Below, piece by piece: positions 31,764 to 41,212 of a DNA stretch of 64,000 nucleotides. Source of the stretch: Exophiala sp. HKRS030 (lineage: Eukaryota; Ascomycota; Eurotiomycetes; Chaetothyriales; Herpotrichiellaceae). The notes under the pieces were generated by a model. It did not search any database and was not told the origin of the DNA. It worked only from the letters and a program-made list of their open reading frames with translations. How positions within the stretch are numbered: the first letter of the stretch is position 1; each line of letters begins with the position of its first letter. The stretch covers positions 7,009,665-7,073,664 of the forward strand of contig JAHWDD010000003.1 in the NCBI GenBank assembly GCA_023897205.1, read 5' to 3'. Both the position numbers and the translations under genes were made by a program.

Positions 31764-33881
31764 TCAAAACGAAAACAGCGCCTTGTTCTTTCGGCCAAGG
31801 GGATAGATCACAAGCGCGCTGATCAAAAGACCCACTGAAAGGCCAATGGCGACTTGAATCATCTGCGCTCCCACACTAAAAGATTGATATTGATTGTCGG
31901 CGTAAATCTGTTGCGCATTCACAGTCTCGTTGCTGAAAAGGGGCACCGTGATGCCCGAGATCAAGCCACCCTGAGCAGCTATGCCGCCAGGAACGAGGAC
32001 CATGATCCCGGCGACGATGGAGGCGAACGCGAAGCCGTGCCGCGATCTCGAATACAAATGGCCCAAGACGCCCAAGGTGAAGGACGAGGCGGTGTCTGCT
32101 ATCTGCGCCGTGGCCCGCTGGCTCACGAAATAATCCACCGTGTATGCCGCGGAGCCAAAAAGGACCTGCAGGGGGATTTGAGCGGGCCGGCTTCGGATCA
32201 ACATCGCCTGCACCACGAGGTAGGTCGGGACGAGGACCATCTTCCAGTGAGGGTCGACCTCTCTGGGACACACCGCGGAGACGGGAGCGCTCGGGTATAT
32301 GACCGCCCACAGTTGAGAGCCCACATTGATACCGTAACCCAGGAAGAGGGAGTATATGACGGCGTAGAACAACCTCGTCGAGCCGGCAGTGACGGACTTG
32401 GACTGCAACTCCAGAGCGCCACAGAGGACGATGTAGCCTGGCAGCAAAGTGGCGATGGAGCTCTCTGCGATCGCCGCGAAGCAGAAATACCTCTGGTCGG
32501 ATCCACCGATGGACGCGACCGCTCGAGCACCAAAGGACGTGATGACGGCGGCGGTCACCTCGAGGACGTTGGTGTACAGAGGGTTTCGAGACGTCACGAC
32601 GATCTGGAGGAGCCCGACGATGCATCCTAGAACGAACGACGCAGACATGTCGGTCCAGTAACCCTTGAAGGCCCAGACGCAGACCAGGGCACTGGCAACT
32701 CCGTACAGGGGCACCAGGAACCATGGCTTGTAGAAGGGAGGTGCGTCGATCAGCTCGACCAGGCTCCTCTCGGCCTCCTCGAGCGCGACGTCCCCGTGAA
32801 TGACGTCCTTGTACGTGCAAAAGGCGCGGCCGAGGGACCCTACGTCCAGACCCTGTGCCTTGACGAGGGTGGTGTATGAGTACCGAGTCGTGGGGTCGGA
32901 AGGGTGAGGGGCGTTGATGAAGCATATCTCGGTGCACCCGACGATGTAGTTCACGCGTCCGTCTAGGTCGAGGACTTGGAAGAGGTGCAGCACGTAGTCC
33001 TCGATCCGGTGCGAGGGCGCTCCGTACAACATGAAGCAGTAGGTTAGGAGGAGAACGACGGACCGTCGAACCGCCAGGTCGCTCTTGATTTGCGTGTATT
33101 TGGCTTCTTTGCTGGTGTCATCTTTGGAATGGCCGATTCTATCTTTCAGTTTGTGAAGAGCACGCGACACGTCTGTCGAGTCGACGCTGGGGTCACGTCG
33201 TCGCGGCCATGATGGGGATGATCCTGCTGCTGCTCCAACAGGCGCTTCAGAACCGCTTTCCGACCCAGATCGCGAATGCGGCGTCGTTGAGACATCGTGT
33301 CCGAAGGCCAGCGTGGACAGTTGAAGAGACGATCCGATCAGGTTGGATATTTTATTGTGTCTCTGCAGCCTTCGCAGGGCGTCGAGGTCGATCCCGGTGT
33401 CACCTATCGAGTTGGTCCGTTCGAGACTTTTGTCGGGAGCGCCAAAGTCACTCTTGAGGTCGTGCCAGTAGTCGCTCAGGTACTTTCGGAGACCGCGTCG
33501 GTGGTTCTGCTGTCGCCGAGGGTGCGTTTGGACATTTGCCATCATCGAAGACGACGATGATGGAGGCTTCTCGGGGCCCTCCTCGACGTCGGGATTTGTA
33601 TGGACCGGTTCCTCGTCGCAGCGGTGCGTCAATCGCGGCTGATGAATGCGTCTTGATTCTCGGTCGCCCCCCCGAGGTGCTCCGTATCGTAAAGTCGAGG
33701 CGAGAGTGTCGGCGCCTTGAGAAGATGCTTCAAAGATTCGATTGCCAGGTTGGGTTTGCGATCCGACACCGTCACTCGCCTCCACGGGATCGGGTTGATT
33801 GAATTGGTATGGGGCTTGAGCGAGGGAACTGATTGCAAGACGGCGAATGTGGTCGTGGCCGTTGTTGCGTGGATTCTGCAT
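31764..33881 (-). CDS. ThrE-type membrane transporter, Prm10-like (DUF1212)
   Basis: The 705-residue intronless protein has a long hydrophilic N-terminus (about 265 residues, rich in Arg, Ser and acidic runs). After it come a ThrE N-terminal domain and about ten transmembrane helices. The core begins at RSVVLLLTYCFMLYGAPSHR with conserved NYIVGCTEICFINAP. Later segments include LPGYIVLCGALELQSKS, FLGYGINVGSQLWAV and GIMVLVPGGIAAQGGL, the last being the typical C-terminal ThrE glycine motif. Bacterial ThrE exports threonine and serine. The yeast relative Prm10 is a pheromone-regulated membrane protein of unknown substrate, so the substrate is not assigned. The ATG at 33881 is the first Met of the frame. 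It is convergent to the beta-lactamase-like gene, with only 126 bases between the stops. Confidence 0.9.
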   Translation of the reverse strand: MQNPRNNGHDHIRRLAISSLAQAPYQFNQPDPVEASDGVGSQTQPGNRIFEASSQGADTLASTLRYGAPRGGDRESRRIHQPRLTHRCDEEPVHTNPDVEEGPEKPPSSSSSMMANVQTHPRRQQNHRRGLRKYLSDYWHDLKSDFGAPDKSLERTNSIGDTGIDLDALRRLQRHNKISNLIGSSLQLSTLAFGHDVSTTPHSRSGSESGSEAPVGAAAGSSPSWPRRRDPSVDSTDVSRALHKLKDRIGHSKDDTSKEAKYTQIKSDLAVRRSVVLLLTYCFMLYGAPSHRIEDYVLHLFQVLDLDGRVNYIVGCTEICFINAPHPSDPTTRYSYTTLVKAQGLDVGSLGRAFCTYKDVIHGDVALEEAERSLVELIDAPPFYKPWFLVPLYGVASALVCVWAFKGYWTDMSASFVLGCIVGLLQIVVTSRNPLYTNVLEVTAAVITSFGARAVASIGGSDQRYFCFAAIAESSIATLLPGYIVLCGALELQSKSVTAGSTRLFYAVIYSLFLGYGINVGSQLWAVIYPSAPVSAVCPREVDPHWKMVLVPTYLVVQAMLIRSRPAQIPLQVLFGSAAYTVDYFVSQRATAQIADTASSFTLGVLGHLYSRSRHGFAFASIVAGIMVLVPGGIAAQGGLISGITVPLFSNETVNAQQIYADNQYQSFSVGAQMIQVAIGLSVGLLISALVIYPLGRKNKALFSF

Positions 33882-34241
33882 CGTGGTGTCCGTGTGTTCA
33901 ATGCCACCTTCTCTCTCCCTCCTCTGATTGTGTGAACGTGTTGCTGAGTCCGAGACACAGATACTCGTACGACGAGTACAGACAAAAGAGATGCTGAAGG
34001 GATTGTGAGAAGCCTACCGAGTTTGTTAACATTGTTGATGCGAGCGCGAATGGAATGCTCTGACGTGATCACGGGTTGATGGAGCTGGAATGTAAGAGTT
34101 ATGGACCGAAGAAGGCATCTTGTCAAGCACCAAACAAAACAGTTCACGCATTTTCTGTGACTCTGATTGAGAAGAAAGATACACTAGATTGGCTGTTCTG
34201 TCCAAACCCCATGCTAGAATGTCTGTCTACTCTGGACATCC
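33882..34241. other. Intergenic region (promoter of the ThrE-type gene)
   Basis: About 360 bases between two genes on the minus strand. No regulatory motif stands out. Confidence 0.5.
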
Positions 34242-35567
34242 TCATCCTCGTGACCGTCGAATATGATCCAATGCCTTTTTAAAGTACGGCATGAACTCCT
34301 CCGGGTTCTCACTAAATGGAAAATGTCCCAGACCCTTCATCTCCTCAAAGACGGCGCCTCTGATCTTGGCCGCCGTTTTTTGGCTTGTCTCCGGGGAGCA
34401 ACTATAGTCATATTCACCCGTCAGCATGTACACTGGACACGCGGTTGTATCGATGAGGGCCATTCGGTCCCGGCCGTCCCACCCCTCGAAATAAAACATG
34501 AGATCACCGGGGAAGATGCGGGAGGCCTGTGCCGAGTACAGCCACCAGTTCAGCCGCTTGTAGATCTCAGGCGAGGTCGGGGCCATCATCCCACACACGC
34601 GCTCCGGGTTGAGGACGGACTCGTCCCCGGAGAGCCCGTATATCGACTGAGCCTGCTGCCGGGGCAGGTAGTCGCAGGCCTCACAAGGTATCACGCCGCT
34701 GACGTTCAACTCGGCCGCTCGCAGCGCGACCGCGAGACAGACTTGGCCTCCCATGCTGGCCCCGGACACTATCACGTCGCGCAGGCCGAGCTTGGAGATG
34801 ATGCCCTTGATGGCCGAGATGTAGAATTCTTCAGAGTTGGCATAAGAAAGTGGATGTTGCTGCGAGCCGGGGAATGATCGCCCGTGACCCGGTAGATCAA
34901 ACGCGACCATGCGGTATCGTCTTTGAAGGTACCCGTTCATCATCATGGAGTGAAACTGGCGCGAGTCCGCACCGGCAGTGTGGAGGAAGAGGATGGGCTG
35001 GTCACCTTGCCCCGAAGTCTCGTAGAAGATCTTGCATTTGCCCACACCCGGTAGACTGAGCCAGGTGTAATGTCCGACTATCGAATCATCGTCACATTCG
35101 TCGTCAGAAACGTAGTCCTGTGCCGCGTCCTTTTGTCCGCGTTGGCCAGTTACAGCCTCGCGGGTTTTGTCCAAGATGATACGCCAAACGAGAGCGTGGG
35201 TCGTGAATTCAGCCAGGTCGCCTCCAACTTCGACATGCGACTCTGTGCCCAGCAGGCGAAGCATCCCCCAGTATGACTGAAAGGGTCGTGTGGGAGTTTT
35301 GGAGAAGAATTCATTCCAGTGTTGAGACCGCGCGGACAGGTTGAACTCTGGTATGTATGTCGAGGTCCGTAGCAACTCGACTTCCGCGAGCCCCTTGTGA
35401 ATGTAGAAAATGAGGCCCTCCTCGGGATTATCCCACGATTGCACGTCAAAGCACACATCGACACCGGCGAATGCGGCTCTGCATGCGGCATCCTCATTGA
35501 TGGCTGCTTCGATGGAGGGAAGTTGACTGTCGTCCAAAGTGGACAAGATGTTCCTGGCTCTCTCCAT
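34242..35567 (-). CDS. SCP2-like sterol-carrier domain fused to an alpha/beta hydrolase
   Basis: The 441-residue single-exon protein appears to have two domains. Residues about 1-135 resemble an SCP2/sterol-transfer-like region, with an RAAFAGVDVCFDVQSW segment and then LIFYIHKGLAEVELLR. A short acidic linker (SDDECDDDS, 154-162) follows. Residues about 167-438 form an alpha/beta hydrolase: LFLHTAGADSRQF (oxyanion loop), DLPGHGRSFPGS, the nucleophile elbow SGASMGG with Ser 271, Asp 387 in TGEYDYSC, and His 415 in GLGHFPFS. The hydrolase probably acts on a small hydrophobic ester or lactone; a ligand-binding domain in the same chain suggests substrate presentation. This is inference. No signal peptide is present. 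The ATG at 35567 is the first Met. Confidence 0.85.
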   Translation of the reverse strand: MERARNILSTLDDSQLPSIEAAINEDAACRAAFAGVDVCFDVQSWDNPEEGLIFYIHKGLAEVELLRTSTYIPEFNLSARSQHWNEFFSKTPTRPFQSYWGMLRLLGTESHVEVGGDLAEFTTHALVWRIILDKTREAVTGQRGQKDAAQDYVSDDECDDDSIVGHYTWLSLPGVGKCKIFYETSGQGDQPILFLHTAGADSRQFHSMMMNGYLQRRYRMVAFDLPGHGRSFPGSQQHPLSYANSEEFYISAIKGIISKLGLRDVIVSGASMGGQVCLAVALRAAELNVSGVIPCEACDYLPRQQAQSIYGLSGDESVLNPERVCGMMAPTSPEIYKRLNWWLYSAQASRIFPGDLMFYFEGWDGRDRMALIDTTACPVYMLTGEYDYSCSPETSQKTAAKIRGAVFEEMKGLGHFPFSENPEEFMPYFKKALDHIRRSRG

Positions 35568-37735
35568 CTTGTCAGATTATGGCTCGAGAGATGCGGGTTC
35601 AATCTTTGATCCGAACTCGTGGTCAACAAGTATATCGTCAGTCTTCACAGCATATGATCTTCATTTCCAATAAGCAGAGACCTTCTCCGCACTCTTCTAC
35701 TCGCAATGCTACGGAGTAACCCTGGCATTGTGTTGGAGAGAATGGATGAAATGCCGGACCCCGCTTGAGGTGATGCCTCGGATATGTGAGAAGATGCCGT
35801 GTATGATCGTTGCTGACTGGCGCATCACTTGTGACTGCGTATCTGTTGGGAGAGCAAAGCGCCAGCTCAACATACCAACACCCTGGAGGTGGAAATTCAG
35901 ATCTCTTAACAGCAAGCCGCAATGCTGAAAACGATTAACCGTGGCTGCAAATTGACTTATGGCCAAAGGCAACGAAAGCCACTCCGTATTCAAGGTGAGG
36001 GAGTCGTGAAGAGCCGCGCTAGACAATACAAAGTGATGGATTGACATGCCTTGATCGGGCGATGGGGGAGATAACATCTTTACGATAGCGTAGGTAGTAC
36101 TCCGTGCAAAGGGTCTCCTCTGCGACGTATCCCTCATGTCGAAGACGAGAATTACAGGGCGTGCCATATATGGTGCCAGCAAGGCATTCTCTTGTCTCGG
36201 CTGCTGGCTCCTTTCACAAACACACGGATATTAAAGCAACCCAGTGCATTTCGAGCACGAATGATCCAGTCAGCCAGTCAAAGCCCAGCAGTACGAAGTA
36301 GGGTTAGACGAGGCTGTTACCACCAAGAAGGTGGAGAATGGTCTGGCTTCAAGGGTCAAGGCAGATTCATTGCTACCTCTGGACGATTTCTTGTGGAGTA
36401 TTTGTACGCGGTCCATAGTGTGTACATACAATACAAACGGTACTCTGTGCCGAAGCCACGTCTCAAAGCACCATGTTCCGTGAGCAGTATTCTGGTCCTG
36501 GAAGGAGAGGGAGATGCCACGGGGACAACTGATTGGTCTGCCCATGGATTTCCAGACGTGTGCCTTCTTCCACAAGATCGAAGTTGTTGCGGAGTACGAG
36601 CTCGTGAAGGTGAGATTGATGGAGAGAAAATTCAAGGTCCAACTTCGTCTCATTCGACAGCTTGTTGAAAGGTGTCGGGCTGCTCATTTCCGACTCTCAG
36701 ACGCCCATGCAGGAACCACCAGCTTAAACGGCCACTAAAAGCGGCCTACACGTTGCTAACGAAGGCCAAGCATCGTTAGAGGCCCAGGCGCCAATTAAAA
36801 GCTTTCGACCCCTGGAACTAGTGCCTGTGCTGGAGCTAATAAAGCCGCCCTAGGCGTCTTTGGGTGCCATCAGAGAGACATCAGAGACATCACACTCCCC
36901 GTCGCAGTCTCTTTCTCTCATCAATCTCCATCTCCATCTGCTATTGCTGCCGCTGTCCATTTTTCGCGTCGTCCATCTCCTCTCAACTACTCGTCGGTGC
37001 TCTCGCTGCTTCAGACTTCTTTCTTTCCCTTGTCCTGGCATCCTCCTCTTCGAACTCCCTTTGTTGTTCTTGTCGGCTTTACAATAATGTCGTGTGTCCC
37101 TCGTTACACCCGTCCCGCCTGTTAAACACCCTGCCAACGCCCTATCGAATCCTTGTCCAACACCCATCGAGCCGCCTAACACCTCGTGTTTGATTATTTG
37201 CTTTAAGCTTGAAGGAACAGAACCCGTCGCGGCACAGAGAACCATTGTGGATTGCTCGCGGCACAAACGCTTTTCTCTCTTGAATTCTTACGTCCAATAT
37301 ACACATTCCCGGGCATCAGTTTTCCATCTCACGCTTTGCGATAATGCTATAACAGCTTGAACTCGAGGTGAGTCGAAACTCACAAAGGTGTCTCCGACAA
37401 AATGTCTCACAGGCCCACTAACACCGCATCCCATTTGTCACAGGTCTCTTCTCCATCTCCTCTCCCTCGTGCTGAGCTTCGCGCCAGCAGCCATTCGTTA
37501 CCACCAGTCGCTCATTTTACACACCATTTCGTGTCCCGCTTTGTATACCTACCCTTGTGAGCCGCTCGTTCGATAGAAGTACAACCACTGCGATTGGAGA
37601 CCCTATTCCCCGAAACAGGAGGAACATACTCGAGATTCATCTAAGGACATCTCCGACAAAGTACCAGCAAAACATTTGCGCGAACCCCAACTAATATCAA
37701 ACCAAATATATGAAACTTATCACTTATTCGACATA
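35568..37735. other. 2.2-kb divergent intergenic region
   Basis: It contains a TACGGAGTAACCCT element at 35710-35723 that also occurs at 7482-7495, plus C/T-rich promoter-like DNA near 36890-37160. A 74-codon minus-strand frame at 36463-36687 was considered and not accepted. No gene is supported. Confidence 0.5.
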
Positions 37736-39625
37736 ATGGAAAGACCGGCGAAGCGAATGAGAATATCTAATCCCGAAGTACGGAATCCCCGAGATACAGG
37801 TTCGAGGATGACCGAAGGCTTGTTCACATCAGAACTTGGCATCCGAAGCGACGACTCTGACGGGACCGTTCATCCGACTCGAACAATCAGCTTGTCGGAT
37901 TTTCAGAGACGAAATATATATGGCGAATACCAACGTGTGCCACGACAAGTTCTGCCTCGAGGCAACCAAGGCATTTACCTCCGGCCCCGAGCGCCCGATG
38001 CAACCGTCACCGCGAGCGTGGTTGAGATCAACGTCAATGACGGTACTTCTGTGTCCAAGGTCACGGAGGTGACAGCTGCTCCATCTGGAACCGTTGTCTC
38101 TATATCAGACATGGGCTCAGCGACTGTTTCTGTTACCGTGCCTGGAAATTCGGGGACAGGCAGTAGCCACACGGCATCTGAACAATCTACATTGACCACA
38201 GATAGTGCTTCTCTGACCTCTTCTTCTTCCTCAACAACTCCGGCGGCTGGTGGTGCTACCACCACCTCCACAGGGTCTAGCACGACAGGGTCCATCATTT
38301 CTGACGCTGCGACCAATGGCACCTCAACCTCTTCAGACACAACCACGCAACACACAGTTACTGTTACCGCCACGTCTACCTACGAAATCTCCATCATTAA
38401 TGGAACCTTTATAACGCCAGATATAACTGCATTCGTGATAGCCACAGACTACAGCCAAACAGGACCCATCACCGATATTGACACAGCGACCACCTCGGCC
38501 ACTTTCGTCTTTGGAGATCTCACCAGCACCCCATCGCCAACCTATTCCTCTGATACCTTCAATTCAGGTGCAGCTTCGACGGGATATCTGCCGGGGGGCA
38601 TCGTACAGACAGGCTCACCTACGGAAACCGCCGGTTCTGCAGCCAGCTCAAGTCCTTCCTCGAAATCCGAATCTGGAAGTGGTAGCCCCGGGTTATCGCC
38701 CGCGCAACAACAAGTTGTCGGCGGTGTGGTCGGTGGTATTGCTGGCATCGCGTTGGCTTTGGCAATCTTGCTTGTCGTCCTTCGTTGGTATCGTCGTCGA
38801 CTCAAGTCGCGTGGCCAGCTACCCGAACAGATTGCTGCTAGACAGCTTGGAGGGAATTCGGGCCACGATTATCCCATGTCTCAACGGTCTTCGAACACGC
38901 CTTTCGCTGCTGCCGTAGCTCACAACCTGAGAAGACTTCGGCCTCACAGCATCCAGACCAATGCCACTACAGCGACTGGCGCCACAGACTTTAGTGCGAA
39001 GGATTCCGAACGCGGTTTTCAAAGGATCGCTGGTCGAAAGATCGCACCCGTGTTGAGCAGCGGAGGTGACCCGTATGGTGGAAACTACGGTGCGTTTGAA
39101 AAGGAGACCGAAGCTGGTGCATCAGACCCGCTGTACAATACAGACAGTCGCCTTGCTGGCGCTTCTTTCTACCGTGATCATGATGGTTTCTACGGAGGCA
39201 AAGGCAATCACTCACCCACTTTCCCACCATCGCCAACAACTGCTGCTACGGGTGGAAGAGCAGGGGATTTACATCTTGGGGGCAGTGGCCTAGGTTCAAT
39301 GGCGAGAGATTTTGCCGGTACTATTGGCAGTGGCAGTGGCAGTCAGGTGTCTCTCAATACACCAAGCCGACCTGAAGGCATCGCAGTGATGCGGCCCAGT
39401 CCGGCTCGAACTCCCGTCACATTGAGTCCTGCTGCGAGCTCGATTAGGTTGCCCATCCAGCAAGCGCCCACCTTGGACGAAGATGCTCCTCCAGTACCGA
39501 CCGGACTTTTGGTACCTGGCCAGATGCAGAGAGATGGGGTAGGTCGAAGTCTGGCCAGTCAAGATGGTAGTCATGTTAGCAGAAGCAGTGGAAGAAGTGG
39601 CACGAGGTTTGTGGAGAATATGTGA
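37736..39625 (+). CDS. Ser/Thr-rich single-pass membrane protein without signal peptide
   Basis: The 629-residue intronless protein has a basic N-terminus (MERPAKRMRISNPEVRNP) with no signal peptide. A hydrophilic region of about 80 residues follows, then a long Ser/Thr/Gly-rich stretch (about 85-320) suited to O-glycosylation. There is one transmembrane helix near 328-352 (VVGGVVGGIAGIALALAILL) followed by RWYRRRLKSR, and a Gly/Ser/Pro-rich cytosolic tail of about 270 residues. The Ser/Thr ectodomain, single helix and basic stop-transfer sequence resemble cell-wall stress sensors of the Wsc/Mid2 type and many fungal mucin-like proteins. Without a signal sequence it may be a reverse signal-anchor protein. 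The family is not otherwise recognised. The start is the ATG at 37736; the frame continues upstream only from TTG. Confidence 0.75.
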   Translation: MERPAKRMRISNPEVRNPRDTGSRMTEGLFTSELGIRSDDSDGTVHPTRTISLSDFQRRNIYGEYQRVPRQVLPRGNQGIYLRPRAPDATVTASVVEINVNDGTSVSKVTEVTAAPSGTVVSISDMGSATVSVTVPGNSGTGSSHTASEQSTLTTDSASLTSSSSSTTPAAGGATTTSTGSSTTGSIISDAATNGTSTSSDTTTQHTVTVTATSTYEISIINGTFITPDITAFVIATDYSQTGPITDIDTATTSATFVFGDLTSTPSPTYSSDTFNSGAASTGYLPGGIVQTGSPTETAGSAASSSPSSKSESGSGSPGLSPAQQQVVGGVVGGIAGIALALAILLVVLRWYRRRLKSRGQLPEQIAARQLGGNSGHDYPMSQRSSNTPFAAAVAHNLRRLRPHSIQTNATTATGATDFSAKDSERGFQRIAGRKIAPVLSSGGDPYGGNYGAFEKETEAGASDPLYNTDSRLAGASFYRDHDGFYGGKGNHSPTFPPSPTTAATGGRAGDLHLGGSGLGSMARDFAGTIGSGSGSQVSLNTPSRPEGIAVMRPSPARTPVTLSPAASSIRLPIQQAPTLDEDAPPVPTGLLVPGQMQRDGVGRSLASQDGSHVSRSSGRSGTRFVENM

Positions 39626-40014
39626 GGCTTTGTACAGAGGTGCTTGGTGTCGTCTAGTACCAGCTCTATTTTTCTGTTATTTTCAATGCGTTCTTGAGCG
39701 TGGTGTGTGGCGTTTTTTGTATACATCAGCATTGGGGACCAGCTGATGGGTTGTCACTTTGCGTCAAGTTTGATTGAACGTGGAACTGTATGTTGTGCAG
39801 TGTTTGATATGATACCCGTCATTTATCCAATGTGATGTAGAGAAGTCTCAATTTATATTTGTGCATTTGACATTGCAGCTAGGCCGTGTTTACATGTTTG
39901 CTTTCTCTTCTTTTGGCATATGTTTCTTCGTCCCTAAATAATCTAAAGTCATGATCCTCAGACGAGGCCATCTATTTAGTATCTGTTGCTACTCTGAGCT
40001 GTGCTCCTCGGCGT
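39626..40014. other. Intergenic region between convergent genes
   Basis: It holds the 3' UTRs of the Ser/Thr-rich gene and the DUF6454 gene. No feature recognised. Confidence 0.5.
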
Positions 40015-41212
40015 CTAGTACTCGTACGGACTGTTCTCCTCTGCCTCGTACACGTACAGGGTCGAGTTACGCTGGTCAGGTAAAAAGTACAGACGCATCT
40101 TGCCGTCCACCAGGGCCACGTCGAAGGGGTTCTGGGTGATGGGAGTTCCCAGGTCGCTCATCATGGTCAGGGGAACTTCCGAGTACGGCACCATGGTTTC
40201 CGTGTCCACAATGGCCACGGCCCCGACGGTGACGTTGTTCGAGTACGTCGCCACGCCCGAGCACATCATCGTGGGACGGCTGGCGTACACCGAGGAATAA
40301 CCTAGGAATTTGCAGTCCTTTTGTAAAGTGGTCATTCTGGTCAGTGTGATGGGATGGAGAGTGGACTCAAAACCGTCTCTTGGTTTTTTTTACATCGTCC
40401 TTGCTTTAAGTGGGTAAAAAGGAAAACCAGGTGCTTACCTGATAATCTACAAAGTAACTCGGATTTCTAGCAACAGACTTTGGCTGGCTGAATTCCGGGT
40501 ACGGACAGGCCGGAGGACCATTCAAATCCCAGACTGAAGCGTTGCGGGCTCCCCAGTTCAAGGTGCTGAGCTTTTGGGCTTGGGTGTCGTGCACGATCCC
40601 GCCGAGGTGGTCTGCGTAATGAAAGACTGGCTGATCCGCAAGGGTCTCAGGGTCGACGGAGACGATGGTCGCGGTGGTGTTGGGCCGGTACTGGGCTATG
40701 GTTGCCCAGACTTTTTGCCCGTCGTACTCGATCCCCCCGATGTGGTACTCGAGGGCGTCCGGTTTGGTGAGTGTGGCGTCGGCGATGAGTTTGCCCTGGC
40801 CGTCGTAGACGGTCAAGTGGGCGTAGCCAGACCCCGGGGTACGGTCGGTGCCGTTGATGACGACATTCTTGCCGTACGAGACCGTCTTGTTGGTCCATTG
40901 CCCGCCGCCGAGGATGTAACGTTCTTCGCCGATGTTGACCATCCCCTCGGGTTCGCCGGTGTCTCCTTCAAACTTGACCTTCTTGACGAGATTCCACACC
41001 GTCGTCCGACCCAGTCGGTTGAATTGTTCGATGATGGCTTCAAAGTGGCTGGCGGCCCCAGGCGCGGGAAGTGGTGTCGGGAAAAAAGCGACGTTGGGTT
41101 GGTGGACTGTGATGTTCGTAGTGGTGGTGGGGGCGGCGAGTCCGGTCGTGAACAGGAGACTGCTCGCCGACAAGACACCAGCAATACTGGAGTGAGTGGT
41201 AGATAGTCTCAT
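40015..41212 (-). CDS. Secreted DUF6454 protein
   Basis: The model, in transcript order, joins 41212..40439 and 40317..40015 and gives 358 residues. The 121-bp intron (gtaagc to caaaag) follows FVDYQ, and the join gives DYQDCKFLGYSSVYASR. The N-terminus (MRLSTTHSSIAGVLSASSLL followed by FTTGLAAP) is a secretory signal peptide. Repeated sheet-like motifs follow: WATIAQYRPNTTATIVSVDP, HYADHLGGIVHDTQAQKL and NWGARNASVWDL. These match the DUF6454 family known from bacteria and fungi, whose fold looks like a beta-propeller and whose function is not established. Several N-glycosylation sequons (NKT, NGT, NTT, NAS, NVT, NST) fit secretion. I would not assign an enzyme activity. Confidence 0.8.

Noticed and set aside
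36463..36687. 74-codon minus-strand frame beginning MSSPTPFNKL
   Set aside because: It has an ATG and somewhat protein-like composition, but no family, no splice continuation that I could justify and no neighbour support. It may be worth a homology search.
40574..41206. 210-codon plus-strand frame
   Set aside because: Antisense to the DUF6454 gene, which has a signal peptide and a family match.
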